Assembly (NCBI RefSeq): GCF_900591205.1
Contig: NZ_UUPU01000094.1
Location: 1-64,000 of the forward strand
Direction: 5' to 3'
DNA length: 64,000 nt
Source of the DNA: Pseudomonas viridiflava
Lineage (GTDB): Bacteria; Pseudomonadota; Gammaproteobacteria; Pseudomonadales; Pseudomonadaceae
The notes beneath the pieces were generated by a model. It saw nothing but the letters and a program-made list of their open reading frames with translations, had not been told where the DNA came from and made no database searches. Each line of letters starts with the position of its first letter. The first letter of the stretch is position 1. This document shows positions 50,395 to 59,409 of the stretch, one piece after another. The position numbers and the translations under genes are program-made.

Positions 50395-51267
50395 ATGGCC
50401 ACTCCGCGTTTTGATGGCGTTGAACTGTTTTTGCAGATCGTCGAAAGCGGCAACCTGACCGAAGCCGCCGAGCGTTTGAACCTCACGCGCTCCGCCGTCG
50501 GCAAGGGGCTGGCGCGCCTGGAGGCACGTTTGGGCACCTGCCTGCTGCAGCGTTCCACCCGGCGTCAGCGGTTGACCGAGGACGGTCAGGCTTACTACGA
50601 GCATTGCTTGCGGGCGCTGGCCGAACTGGAAGCCGCCGAGTCGGTGCTGGAAAGCGGGCGCCAACAGCCACGCGGCCGCTTGCGCGCAAGCTTGCCATTG
50701 GCCTTCGGCCACCACTATGCGGCACCGGCGTTGTGGGGGTTGATGGAGCGCTATCCAGGGTTGGAAATCGAGATCAGCTTCGCCGATCGGCTGGTGGACC
50801 TGGCACAGGAGGGCTTTGATATTGCCGTGCGGATCGGCCCACTGCCCGACACTGATCGGCTCAGTGCACGGCGCCTGGGCGAGCAGTCCGTGGGGCTGGC
50901 GGCTTCACCGGCGTACGTGCAGCGCACGGGGCCGATTGAATGTCTCGAAGACCTCGCCGGCCACCACGCGATTGCCTATCGCAGCACTACCACGCACCGT
51001 TCCCGCGTGACCTCGCGGTTGATGATGGACGACCTCCAGGCCGTGGCCGATGCCGCGATTGCGGGCGTGGGCCTGGCCTGGTTGCCGAGTTGGTTGATTG
51101 CGCACTATGTGCTGCGCGGGCAATTGCTGGCGGTATTGCCCGAGTTCCGCGAGCAGCCCGCGCCGATCCATGTGATCTGGCCCACGGCGGCACATATGCC
51201 GGCCAAGACGCGCTGTGCCATCGACGCGTTGGTGGCCGGCACGCCTTCGTGCCTGGCGGGCAGTTGA
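50395..51267 (+). CDS. LysR family regulator
   Basis: This 290-aa LysR-type regulator has HTH NLTEAAERLNLTRSAVGKGL followed by ARLEARLG, and a substrate-binding domain (RLRASLPLAFGHHYAAPALW). The ATG at 50395 is preferred over an in-frame start at 50326. It is divergent from the DHA2 pump and probably controls it. It is convergent with the fecA gene, abutting its stop. Confidence 0.88.
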   Translation: MATPRFDGVELFLQIVESGNLTEAAERLNLTRSAVGKGLARLEARLGTCLLQRSTRRQRLTEDGQAYYEHCLRALAELEAAESVLESGRQQPRGRLRASLPLAFGHHYAAPALWGLMERYPGLEIEISFADRLVDLAQEGFDIAVRIGPLPDTDRLSARRLGEQSVGLAASPAYVQRTGPIECLEDLAGHHAIAYRSTTTHRSRVTSRLMMDDLQAVADAAIAGVGLAWLPSWLIAHYVLRGQLLAVLPEFREQPAPIHVIWPTAAHMPAKTRCAIDALVAGTPSCLAGS

Positions 51268-53604
51268 TCAGAACGCGAGGGAGGTTTGCACGTACACCGT
51301 GCGGGGTTCACCGACGTATTTGCCACTGTTGTTGTCGTTGAATGAGCGGGTGAAGTACTGCGTGTTGAAGATGTTTTTCACCCCGACCGCCACATTCAAG
51401 TCCGACAGCTGTGGGCCGAAGTCGTACGCGGCGCGGCTGCTGAACAGCATGTAGCCGGGGATGCGTCCGTTGGCTCCGTTCGCGGTTTCTTGCACGGTGT
51501 TGGCGTTATCGGCGAACTGGCTGCTCTGGTAGCTGCTGTCCAGGTTGAGCTTCCAACGGCCCTCGGTGTAACCCACGCCGAGGGTGCCTTTATGCTTGGA
51601 CGAGAAGGGTACGCGGTTGCCTTTGTTCGGGCCGTCTTCGCGAATGGTGGCGTCCACATAGGCGTAGGTGGCGTACACATCAAAACCTGCCAGCGCCGGG
51701 CTCAGGCCGTCGAGGGCATAGTTGATGCTGGTCTCGATACCCTGGTGGCGGGTTTCGCCACGGGCGATCACCGAGTCGTCGGTCTGGTTGCTTTCATACT
51801 GGTTGTCGAAGTTGATCAGGAACGCGCCGATCTCCGCACGCAACGTGCCGTCGTCGTAACGGGTGCCCAGTTCCCAGGTGCGGGCTTTTTCCGGTTTGAC
51901 TTCGCCGCTGGTCACGCGGTTTGGCATCTGGCTGTACTGCACGCTGCCGAACGAGCCTTCGGTATTGGCATACAGGTTCCAACTGTCGGTGAGGTGGTAG
52001 AGCACGTTGAGCGCCGGCAGCGCGGTGTTGTAGTCGCCTTTGTATTTGACGTTGGTCAGGTTGTTGGTCTGTTGGGACTCAATCATCTCGTAGCGGATGC
52101 CTGGGGTGATGGTCCACTTGCCGATATCAATCCGGTCATCCACGAAGAACGCGTTGGCTTCAGTGCCGCCACGGGTATCACGGTCGTTGCGGCTGTCGGT
52201 GCTGGGGATCTGCTGGTTGGCGCTGATCGGCGTGCGGTAGCGCAGTTCGTGGCCGGCTTCGTTGATGTAGCGATAGCCCACGCCGACTTCATGGCTGGTC
52301 GGGCCGAGGTCGAAGCCCTGGGCGAAACGGGTTTCCAGGCCGCGTACCCAGTATTCGCGAGGAGACAGCGAGAGGAAGTTGCCCTGGTCCAGGTAACCGC
52401 TGCGCAGGGTTTTGGTGAAGAAGCTGTTGACGGTGAATTCGCGGCGGTCCTGCTCGTAGCGGTAGCCTACGTTGAACATCGTGCGGCGGCCCCAGAATTT
52501 GTCGTAGGGGCGGGTGGACTGATACGGGTTGGCCTTGTAGTCGTTGACGTTCAAACCACCCGGCATATCGGCCTGGCCTTCGTAATACTGCGCCATGGCG
52601 TTGAAGCTGTTGGCGTCGTCGAGCTGGTATTTACCTTTCAAAATCAGGTCGTCGATGCGCGTATTGCTGTTTTCGCGCCAGTCGCCGCCACGGGTGCCGG
52701 AGTACAACATCGCGCCGCCCAGGCCATTCTCGGCGGTGCCGCCGGCCAGCAGGTTGCCGGTGGTCTTGAAGCCATCATGGCTGGACGACGGGCTGGTTTC
52801 GGTCTGCAAGCCGCCTTTGACGGTGGGCGCATCCGGAATCGCCCGGGTCACGAAGTTGACCACGCCGCCGACGTTTTGCGGGCCATAGCGCACGGCGCCG
52901 CCACCGCGTACCACGTCCACCGCGTCCATGTTGCCCATGCTGATCGGCGCGAATGACAGTTGCGGCTGGCCATAGGGTGCGAACGGCACGGGGATGCCGT
53001 CCATCAGCACCGTGGAGCGCGACGCCAGGCGCGGGTTGAGGCCGCGAATGCCGAAGTTCAGCGCCATGTCATGGCTGCCGGTGCCGTTGTTTTCCGGAGC
53101 GTTGACCCCGGGGATACGGTTGAGCACGTCGCGGGCCTGGGTGGCGCCCTGGCGTTCGAATTCCTCGCGACGGATTACGTCACGCGCACCGGGGTGTTCG
53201 AACACGTTGGTTTGCGCCGCGTCGCCGAGCCAGTCGCCCACCACGCTGGAGGTTGCCAGCTCCACGCTGGCCGGTGCGCCGGCCGGTTGCAGGCTGAAGG
53301 CGTTGTCACCTTCGGCGCGGGCTTGCAGGCCGGTGCCTTCCAGCAGTTTCTGCAAGCCTTCGGCGGCGCCGTAGTTGCCGGACAAGCCCCGGCTCTGCCT
53401 ACCTGCCGTGACTTCGGAGCCAAATGAAATCAACACCGAGGCTTCGCGCCCAAACTGGTTCAGCGCCGCTTCCAGCGAGCTGGGGGCAATGTGATACGGC
53501 TTGGTGTCGGCCGCCATCACATACGGCAATGCCGTGAAACTGAGGCTGGCGCCCAGTAGCAGTTGACGCAAGGTGCGGGTCAGAAGGGTCGGTTGCTGGG
53601 GCAT
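51268..53604 (-). CDS. fecA: Ferric citrate-type TonB receptor FecA
   Basis: This 778-aa outer-membrane receptor has a signal peptide, an STN signalling domain (YHIAPSSLEAALNQFGREAS...), a plug (GTGSHDMALNFGIRGLNPRL then ASRSTVLMDGIPVPFAPYGQ) and a barrel ending in VYVQTSLAF. The plug sequence is very close to E. coli FecA, so ferric dicitrate is the likely ligand. The gene is downstream of fecIR with a 91-base gap, which probably holds the FecI-dependent promoter. The ATG at 53604 is chosen for the signal peptide. Confidence 0.92.
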   Translation of the reverse strand: MPQQPTLLTRTLRQLLLGASLSFTALPYVMAADTKPYHIAPSSLEAALNQFGREASVLISFGSEVTAGRQSRGLSGNYGAAEGLQKLLEGTGLQARAEGDNAFSLQPAGAPASVELATSSVVGDWLGDAAQTNVFEHPGARDVIRREEFERQGATQARDVLNRIPGVNAPENNGTGSHDMALNFGIRGLNPRLASRSTVLMDGIPVPFAPYGQPQLSFAPISMGNMDAVDVVRGGGAVRYGPQNVGGVVNFVTRAIPDAPTVKGGLQTETSPSSSHDGFKTTGNLLAGGTAENGLGGAMLYSGTRGGDWRENSNTRIDDLILKGKYQLDDANSFNAMAQYYEGQADMPGGLNVNDYKANPYQSTRPYDKFWGRRTMFNVGYRYEQDRREFTVNSFFTKTLRSGYLDQGNFLSLSPREYWVRGLETRFAQGFDLGPTSHEVGVGYRYINEAGHELRYRTPISANQQIPSTDSRNDRDTRGGTEANAFFVDDRIDIGKWTITPGIRYEMIESQQTNNLTNVKYKGDYNTALPALNVLYHLTDSWNLYANTEGSFGSVQYSQMPNRVTSGEVKPEKARTWELGTRYDDGTLRAEIGAFLINFDNQYESNQTDDSVIARGETRHQGIETSINYALDGLSPALAGFDVYATYAYVDATIREDGPNKGNRVPFSSKHKGTLGVGYTEGRWKLNLDSSYQSSQFADNANTVQETANGANGRIPGYMLFSSRAAYDFGPQLSDLNVAVGVKNIFNTQYFTRSFNDNNSGKYVGEPRTVYVQTSLAF

Positions 53605-53695
53605 GAAGAGCGGTCCTGAGAAGGAAGGATCAAGGTGGCTTTCCTTCTCTGTCACGCGAGGTGTGGAAAACGGCTCACGGTTATCCGAATTATTT

Positions 53696-54637
53696 TCAGG
53701 CGCGTGCCTGGACGGTCACCCAATAGCGGGTAAAGCGCCGTACTTTCACCGCCAGGCTGACTTCCAGCAGGTCGAGAATGCGCTCGCTGTCATCCAGCGG
53801 GTAGCTGCCGGAGATCAGCAGGTTGGCGACCTGCGGGTCGCAGTTGAGCTGCCCGCGACGGTAGCGGCCGAGTTCGGCGAGGAAGTCTTCCAGGCGCATA
53901 TGGGCGGCCACCAGCATGCCGTCGGCCCAGGCGCCGCTGTTGGCGTCGGTGGGGCGAGGGGTGTCCCAGCCTTTGCGGGTGAAATTGACCTGGCGCGCAG
54001 CCTCGACCGTCAGAGGCAGGCCGCTGTAGGTGTTGGGCATCACCTCCACACGGCCCTCGAACACTGCCAACTGCGTGTGATCGTTGAACTGGCGCACATT
54101 CAAGCGCGCCGCGTGGCTGGTGAGCAGGCCCTGGCCGGTCAGCACCTGCAGCGGGGTTGCGCCGGCGCTGCTGGTCAGCAGGATTTCACCCTCGAGCAGA
54201 CGAATCAGCCGTTGGCCGCCATCGAAATGCACATCCACCGCGCTGCCGGTGTTGAGCTGCAACTGACTGCCATCGGCCAATTGCACTTTGCGCCGCTGGC
54301 CCACGGGGCTGCGATAGTCGGCGGTCAGCGGCGGCAGGATATGCTGCTGACGCAGGCTCCAGGCGGCGGCCGAGCCGGCGCCCAGAATCAACAACAACTT
54401 CAGGGCCTGGCGACGGCTGTTGGATTTCGGTGCGTTCAAGGCCGCATGGGCCAGGGGCGAGGGCATGCCGCGCAGGCGCTGGTTGACGCGCTGGATATGC
54501 TCCCACGCACGCTGATGCTCGCTGTGGGCGTTCAGCCATTGCTGCCACGCGGCTTGCTGGCGCGGGTTAAGGGCGCCTTGTTGCATTTCCAGCAACCAAT
54601 GCACGGCTTGTTCGGCGACCTGGGTCGAGAAATTCAT
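53696..54637 (-). CDS. fecR: Anti-sigma/transducer FecR
   Basis: This 313-aa inner-membrane protein has an N-terminal DUF4880-like region (AVHWLLEMQQGALNPRQQAA, WQQWLNAHSEHQRAWEHIQR), a membrane segment near residues 76-95 and a periplasmic FecR domain (RRKVQLADGSQLQLNTGSAV). It carries the signal from FecA's STN domain to the sigma factor FecI. The start overlaps fecI by ATGA. Confidence 0.93.
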   Translation of the reverse strand: MNFSTQVAEQAVHWLLEMQQGALNPRQQAAWQQWLNAHSEHQRAWEHIQRVNQRLRGMPSPLAHAALNAPKSNSRRQALKLLLILGAGSAAAWSLRQQHILPPLTADYRSPVGQRRKVQLADGSQLQLNTGSAVDVHFDGGQRLIRLLEGEILLTSSAGATPLQVLTGQGLLTSHAARLNVRQFNDHTQLAVFEGRVEVMPNTYSGLPLTVEAARQVNFTRKGWDTPRPTDANSGAWADGMLVAAHMRLEDFLAELGRYRRGQLNCDPQVANLLISGSYPLDDSERILDLLEVSLAVKVRRFTRYWVTVQARA

Positions 54638-55224
54638 AAGGCAAAGTAGCAGCGCATGGCCGCTTTATTCAGGTGGCGTTTGACGGTGGCGATGGAGATG
54701 CCCAGTTCAGCGCCGATTTGTGCGTAGGTGAGGCCGTCGAGTTGGGCCAGCAGGAAGGCGCGTTTGACCTGTACCGGCAGGCCGTCGAGCAGTTGGTCCA
54801 GCTCGACCAGGGTTTGCAGGATGATGGCGCGCTCTTCTTCCGACGGCGCCACGTGTTCAGGCATTTGCGCGAGGGCGTCGAGGTAGGCGCGCTCCAGGTC
54901 CTGACGGCGATAGAAGTTGAACAGCACGCGCTTGGCGACGGTGGTGAGGAAGGCGCGGGGCTCGACCAGCGTCGGGGCCTCACGGGCGGTGAGTACGCGG
55001 ATGAAGGTGTCTTGCGCCAGGTCGGCGGCGCTTTCCGGGCAGCCGAGCTTGCGCCGCAACCAGCCGGTGAGCCAGTGATGATGGTCGTTGTACAGCACTT
55101 CGACGGTGTTGGACGGGCTCAACGGGGACACTCCACAAGCATCGCCATGCTTTAGAGAACAAGAATTGTTCGCATTGTAGGGCGCAGCAAGGGCTTCGGC
55201 AATCCATGCGGGCAGGTGATTCAT
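54634..55224 (-). CDS. fecI: ECF sigma factor FecI
   Basis: This 196-aa ECF sigma factor has sigma-2 region ESAADLAQDTFIRVLTAREA and sigma-4 region LDGLTYAQIGAELGISIATV. It directs transcription of fecA when FecR signals. The ATG at 55224 is the upstream choice. A GTG at GVSPLSPSN, about 32 codons inside, would give a more usual length and is an alternative. A Fur box lies just upstream. Confidence 0.9.
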   Translation of the reverse strand: MNHLPAWIAEALAAPYNANNSCSLKHGDACGVSPLSPSNTVEVLYNDHHHWLTGWLRRKLGCPESAADLAQDTFIRVLTAREAPTLVEPRAFLTTVAKRVLFNFYRRQDLERAYLDALAQMPEHVAPSEEERAIILQTLVELDQLLDGLPVQVKRAFLLAQLDGLTYAQIGAELGISIATVKRHLNKAAMRCYFAL

Positions 55225-55241
55225 CCGTTCTCTTTTGCTTA

Positions 55242-55259
55242 TGAGAATATTTATCATTA
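55242..55259. promoter_or_regulatory. Fur box between fecI and DUF3649 gene
   Basis: TGAGAATATTTATCATTA resembles the Fur consensus (repeated GATAAT-like units in both orientations). Its position between two divergent iron genes supports Fur control of both. Confidence 0.75.
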
Positions 55260-55292
55260 ATATTGCGTGCTGATGAACCTGGCGCCTCCCGC

Positions 55293-55595
55293 ATGAAAAG
55301 CAAAACCTCGCTGCCTGTCTCCTATCGTCTCGCCGTGACCTCCCGCGTACTGGCTGCCGTGGTGGGCGGTTATCTGATGGCTTCCCTGGCCAGTATCTGC
55401 CTGGCGCTGTGGTTGCCCACTGCCCGCGCCGATGCCGTGATCACCGGGATGATGAGTTCATTTGTGTTCTATCTGCTGGCCGTTATCTGGTGTTTCGCCT
55501 GCCGCAGTGCCGCCCGTGCCTGGTTCGGCGTGATGCTGCCCAGCGCGCTATTTGCCACCCTGGCAGGTGTGGGATTCTGGATGGTGCGCACATGA
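55293..55595 (+). CDS. DUF3649 iron-uptake membrane protein
   Basis: This 100-aa protein has three or so membrane spans (RVLAAVVGGYLMASLASICL, ITGMMSSFVFYLLAVIWCF, ALFATLAGVGFWMV). DUF3649 genes recur next to PepSY-TM and DUF3325 genes in iron-uptake operons. The ATG at 55293 is chosen. The stop overlaps the next gene by ATGA. Confidence 0.83.
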   Translation: MKSKTSLPVSYRLAVTSRVLAAVVGGYLMASLASICLALWLPTARADAVITGMMSSFVFYLLAVIWCFACRSAARAWFGVMLPSALFATLAGVGFWMVRT

Positions 55596-57166
55596 AAGAC
55601 GGCTTTCGCCAGGCCATGGCATGGTTGCATACCTGGGCCGGGTTGACCTTTGGCTGGCTGCTGTTTGCGATTTTCCTGACAGGCACCCTGTCGTATTTCA
55701 AAGATGAAATCAGCCACTGGATGCAGCCTGAAGTGCAGGCGCATGCCCTGGACGATGCGCGCAGCCTGAACGTTGCCCAAACCTATCTGCAGCAAGTGGC
55801 GCCGAGCGCCGCTCGCTGGTTTATCACCTTGCCGGACAGCCGCGACCCCGGCCTGTCGGTGATGTGGCAAGACAAGATCGACCCCGGCAAGCGCGGCAAC
55901 TTCATCCAGAAAACCCTCGACCCGGTCAGCGGCGAGGCCGTGCAGGCCCGTGAAAGTATGGGCGGTGAGTTCTTCTATCGTTTCCACTTCCAACTGCAAA
56001 TGCCCCATCCGTGGGGCCGCTGGCTGTCGACCATTGCCGCCATGGTGATGTTCGTCGCGTTGATTACCGGCATCATCACCCACAAGAAAATCTTCAAGGA
56101 TTTCTTCACCTTCCGCCCCCGCAAAGGCCAGCGCTCCTGGCTGGACGGGCACAACGCGGTGGGGGTGCTGGTGCTGCCGTTCCACTTGATGATCACCTAC
56201 AGCAGCTTGGTAATTTTCATGAGCATGGTCATGCCTGCGCCGATCCTGGCCTCGTATGGCAACGACAGTCGCGCATTTTTCAATGAAGTGTTTCCGGCGT
56301 CCAATAATGCGCCGGCCCTGGGCCAGGCCGCGCCGTTGAAGGCGCTGGTGCCGATGTACGAGCAGGCGCGGGTGCAGTGGGCGGGCGGCCATGTCGGGCG
56401 AATTGCAGTGAATAACCCAGGCGATGTGAATGCATCGGTGAATGTGTTCCGCGCCGGTTCCGATCGCGTGGTGCATGATTTCGGCAGCACCGTGTCGTTC
56501 AACGGCGCCACCGGTGAGCTGTTGCGAGTGAGTGGCGAGCAGTCGTTGCCGGCGGTGATCGGCGGCAGTTTCTACGGCCTGCATATGGGCCATTTCGCTG
56601 GTCCGGTGTTGCGCTGGTTGTACTTTATCTGCGGTCTGGCGGGCACGGCGATGATCGGCACGGGGCTGGTGATCTGGCTCGGCAAGCGCCAGCTCAAACA
56701 CGCCAAAAGCGCGGCGATGCCGTTTGAGCTGCGGCTGGTGGAAGTGCTGAATATCGCCAGCATGTCCGGGCTGATGATCGCGATTGGCGGGTTCTTCTGG
56801 GCCAACCGTTTATTGCCGGTGAGCTTCGCCCAGCGCTCCGACTGGGAGGTGCAAACGTTCTTTATCGCCTGGGGCCTGAGCCTGTTGCACGCCATGTTGC
56901 GGCGTGGCCGCCAGGGCTGGGTCGAACAACTGAGCTTCGGCGCGCTGCTGTTTGTTGCGATTCCCTTGCTCAACGCGCTGACCACCTCCAGCCACCTGGG
57001 CGTGTCCCTGGCCACGGGCGACTGGGCCATGGCCGGTTTCGACCTGACCTGTCTGGCCAGCGGCGTGTTTCTGGCCTGGGCCGCCTGGAAGATGCAGCAC
57101 CGCAGCGTGCCTGTGCCCAAGGCCGAGCGCGCCCGGCCCCTGACCCTCAAACGCGAGGCGCACTGA
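55592..57166 (+). CDS. PepSY-associated TM protein (candidate ferri-siderophore reductase)
   Basis: This 524-aa inner-membrane protein with PepSY and several membrane spans is of the FpvG/FoxB-like group, which reduces iron on siderophores at the inner membrane. Landmarks are AWLHTWAGLTFGWLLFAIFL at the start, FYRFHFQLQMPHPWGRWL, and GSFYGLHMGHFAG. Conserved histidines suggest haem binding. It overlaps the DUF3649 gene by ATGA and is followed immediately by the DUF3325 gene. Confidence 0.85.
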   Translation: MKDGFRQAMAWLHTWAGLTFGWLLFAIFLTGTLSYFKDEISHWMQPEVQAHALDDARSLNVAQTYLQQVAPSAARWFITLPDSRDPGLSVMWQDKIDPGKRGNFIQKTLDPVSGEAVQARESMGGEFFYRFHFQLQMPHPWGRWLSTIAAMVMFVALITGIITHKKIFKDFFTFRPRKGQRSWLDGHNAVGVLVLPFHLMITYSSLVIFMSMVMPAPILASYGNDSRAFFNEVFPASNNAPALGQAAPLKALVPMYEQARVQWAGGHVGRIAVNNPGDVNASVNVFRAGSDRVVHDFGSTVSFNGATGELLRVSGEQSLPAVIGGSFYGLHMGHFAGPVLRWLYFICGLAGTAMIGTGLVIWLGKRQLKHAKSAAMPFELRLVEVLNIASMSGLMIAIGGFFWANRLLPVSFAQRSDWEVQTFFIAWGLSLLHAMLRRGRQGWVEQLSFGALLFVAIPLLNALTTSSHLGVSLATGDWAMAGFDLTCLASGVFLAWAAWKMQHRSVPVPKAERARPLTLKREAH

Positions 57167-57493
57167 ATGCTGCTGGCGCTGTTGATGTGTTACGCAGGCT
57201 TCACCGCGTTGTGCCTGTCCACCGACCGTCACCATGGCGAATTGCTGCACAGCAAGCCCTCGCCGCGTCGGCGTTTGGGCTTGCGGGTGCTCGGCTGGTT
57301 GCTATTGAGCGTGTCGATCTGGCCAGCCGTGAGCGTTGCCGGGTGGGGCCTGGGCCTGGTGCAGTGGTGTGCGGTATTGATGCTCAGCGCACTGCTGCTG
57401 GTGTTGTTGTTGCCGTATCAGCCAAGGCTGGCCTTGATCCTGGCGGGCGTCGGCCTGCTGGCCAGTCCCGTTGCGGCCTTCGCCACCCTCTGA
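57167..57493 (+). CDS. DUF3325 membrane protein
   Basis: This 108-aa protein has three membrane spans and the landmarks LLMCYAGFTALCLSTDRHH and PSPRRRLGLRVLGWLLLSV. It starts directly at the stop of the PepSY-TM gene. DUF3325 commonly accompanies PepSY-TM iron reductases. Function is unknown. Confidence 0.84.
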   Translation: MLLALLMCYAGFTALCLSTDRHHGELLHSKPSPRRRLGLRVLGWLLLSVSIWPAVSVAGWGLGLVQWCAVLMLSALLLVLLLPYQPRLALILAGVGLLASPVAAFATL

Positions 57494-57502
57494 GCCCTCG
57501 TC

Positions 57503-58081
57503 ATGATGATCAGCACCCCGCCCGAATCCCAGGACAGCCAGCACGCTGACGCGGCGGGCGGGCGTGCGCATTTTTTGCAGGTGTTCCTGTCCCAGCGTTC
57601 GCAGATGGAGGCTCTGGTCAGCCGGCGCGTGGGCTGCCGCGCCACGGCGGCCGACCTGGTACAGGACCTGTTCCTGCGCTTCTGGCGTCGGCCGCTGGTG
57701 CAGGTCGAGGAACTCAGCACTTACCTGTTGCGCTGCGCCGGCAATATCGCCATCGACCACTTGCGCAGTGAAGGCGCGCGGGTGCGCAGCAGCGAAGGCT
57801 GGCTGCCCGAACAGCAGGACCATCAGGGCTCCGAACCCCAGGCGGCACTGGAAGCGGGCAACGACCTGCGCCATGTCGAAGCCGCCCTGCGCAGCTTGCC
57901 GGAGCGCACCCGGCAAATTTTCCTGCTCAACCGCATCCACGGCCGCAAGTACGCACAAATCGCCAAAGCGATGGGCCTGTCCCAAAGTGCCGTGGAAAAA
58001 CATATGATGCGTGCCCTCGAAGCCTGCAAAGCCAGCCTTCGCGAACCATCACCCGCACGCAAGCCAGGGACCGCCCCGTGA
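57503..58081 (+). CDS. ECF sigma factor, FecI-like (orphan pair)
   Basis: This 192-aa FecI-type sigma factor has region 2 VGCRATAADLVQDLFLRFWR and region 4 IHGRKYAQIAKAMGLSQSAV followed by EKHMMRALEA. It follows the DUF3325 gene by nine bases and overlaps the FecR-like gene by GTGA. No TonB receptor follows. It may govern the STN receptor at 26.4 kb or one outside the window. Confidence 0.87.
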   Translation: MMISTPPESQDSQHADAAGGRAHFLQVFLSQRSQMEALVSRRVGCRATAADLVQDLFLRFWRRPLVQVEELSTYLLRCAGNIAIDHLRSEGARVRSSEGWLPEQQDHQGSEPQAALEAGNDLRHVEAALRSLPERTRQIFLLNRIHGRKYAQIAKAMGLSQSAVEKHMMRALEACKASLREPSPARKPGTAP

Positions 58082-59055
58082 ACCTCACCCCCACGCCCGA
58101 CCAGGAACAAGCTGCACTGGCCTGGCTGAGCCTGCTGCATGACCAGCCCAGCGCCGGTGACCAGGCCACGTTCAGCCGCTGGCTGCGCGCCGACCCCGCG
58201 CACGTCGAGGCATACTCCCAAGCCCAGGTTCTGTGGGAGCTGAGCGAAGTACCGGCGCGCACCCTGGCAGCCGAAGACGCCTCGGCGTTGCAGGGCTACC
58301 TCAATGCGATGAACCGCTCCAAACGTTCACGGGGGGTGCGCTGGTCCGGCGCCCTGGCCATGGCCGCGTGCTTGCTGGTGATGGTGTCGATGGGCGCCGG
58401 CTGGCAGCCCTCGCGCTGGGTCGATGATTTGGGCGCGGACTACGTGACGGCGCCGGGCGAGGTGAAGACGGTCATCCTGGCTGACCAGTCCCAGGTCACC
58501 CTGGATGCCGACAGTGCCATCGCCGTGGATTTCAGCCATGGCGAGCGTCATATCCAGTTGCGTCGCGGCGCGGGGTTTTTTCACGTGACCCACACCGGCG
58601 AGTCGTTTGTGGTGGAGGCGGGCAGTGGCGAAGCACGGGTGCTGGGCACGCAGTTCGAAGTGCGCCTGCAGCCGGCAGGGGCACAGGTGACGGTATTGTC
58701 GGGACGGGTCGGCGTGACGCCTTCCCGGCAGGGCACGCAGCAAATTCTTACAGCTGGCCAGCAAGTTGCCTATGCCGATGGTGTGGCAGACCCGCTGCAT
58801 GCGGTGGACAGCGAATCCCGCCTGGCCTGGCGTGACGGCTGGCTTAACTACTATAAGGCGCCACTGGCGGACGTGGTCCAGGACCTGAGCCGCTACTACC
58901 CGGGCCGCATCCTGTTGCTTAACGAAGAGATGGGCGCCAGGCGCGTCAGCGGCAGCTTTCCGAGCAAGGACCCGCAGGCGGTACTGAATGCCCTGCAGGC
59001 AGTGCTGGGCTTCGAGCAGCACACTGTGCTGGGCCGGATGATCGTGGTGCGCTGA
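58078..59055 (+). CDS. FecR-like anti-sigma factor (orphan pair)
   Basis: This 325-aa FecR-type transducer starts at GTG, coupled to the sigma gene. It has a DUF4880-like N-terminus (AALAWLSLLHDQPSAGDQAT), a membrane segment near residues 90-108 (ALAMAACLLVMVSMGAGW) and a periplasmic FecR domain (EVKTVILADQSQVTLDADSA). Its stop abuts the stop of the convergent glutaredoxin gene with no gap and no terminator. Confidence 0.87.
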   Translation: MNLTPTPDQEQAALAWLSLLHDQPSAGDQATFSRWLRADPAHVEAYSQAQVLWELSEVPARTLAAEDASALQGYLNAMNRSKRSRGVRWSGALAMAACLLVMVSMGAGWQPSRWVDDLGADYVTAPGEVKTVILADQSQVTLDADSAIAVDFSHGERHIQLRRGAGFFHVTHTGESFVVEAGSGEARVLGTQFEVRLQPAGAQVTVLSGRVGVTPSRQGTQQILTAGQQVAYADGVADPLHAVDSESRLAWRDGWLNYYKAPLADVVQDLSRYYPGRILLLNEEMGARRVSGSFPSKDPQAVLNALQAVLGFEQHTVLGRMIVVR

Positions 59056-59409
59056 TTACTGGGGCAGCGCCGCCATGATCTTCTCGGGGTCGTAGTCGCG
59101 AATCAACCTGCCGTTCACGTCCACAAATGGAATCCCGCCGCCGCCCAACGCCTCATAGGCTTTGCGCCCCTTGGCGTCCTTCTCGATATCAACCACCGAA
59201 TACGGAATGGCTTTCTGGTCCAGAAAGCGGCGGATCTGCTTGCAGTAGCCACACCATTCGGTGGAATACAGCGTCACCCGCGCCGCCGCACGGATCTCGA
59301 TAGGCGCCACTTGCGACGGGTTGAACAGCCGCTCGATCTTGCCCCAGTTCTGGATGACCACCACCACCAGCAACACCAGCAGGACTTTTTTAAAGACCCC
59401 GCCGAGCAT
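59056..59409 (-). CDS. Membrane-anchored glutaredoxin-like protein
   Basis: This 117-aa protein has an N-terminal membrane anchor (KKVLLVLLVVVVIQNWG) and a glutaredoxin domain with CxxC in TEWCGYCKQIRRF, cis-Pro in GGGIPFVDVNG and a final YDPEKI helix. It probably reduces periplasmic or membrane-proximal disulfides. It overlaps the end of the ndpA-like gene (TGATG). Confidence 0.86.
   Translation of the reverse strand: MLGGVFKKVLLVLLVVVVIQNWGKIERLFNPSQVAPIEIRAAARVTLYSTEWCGYCKQIRRFLDQKAIPYSVVDIEKDAKGRKAYEALGGGGIPFVDVNGRLIRDYDPEKIMAALPQ

Noticed and set aside
51490..52956. 488-aa plus-strand ORF opposite fecA
   Set aside because: It is a shadow of the receptor coding sequence, with low-complexity Val/Ala/Gly content.
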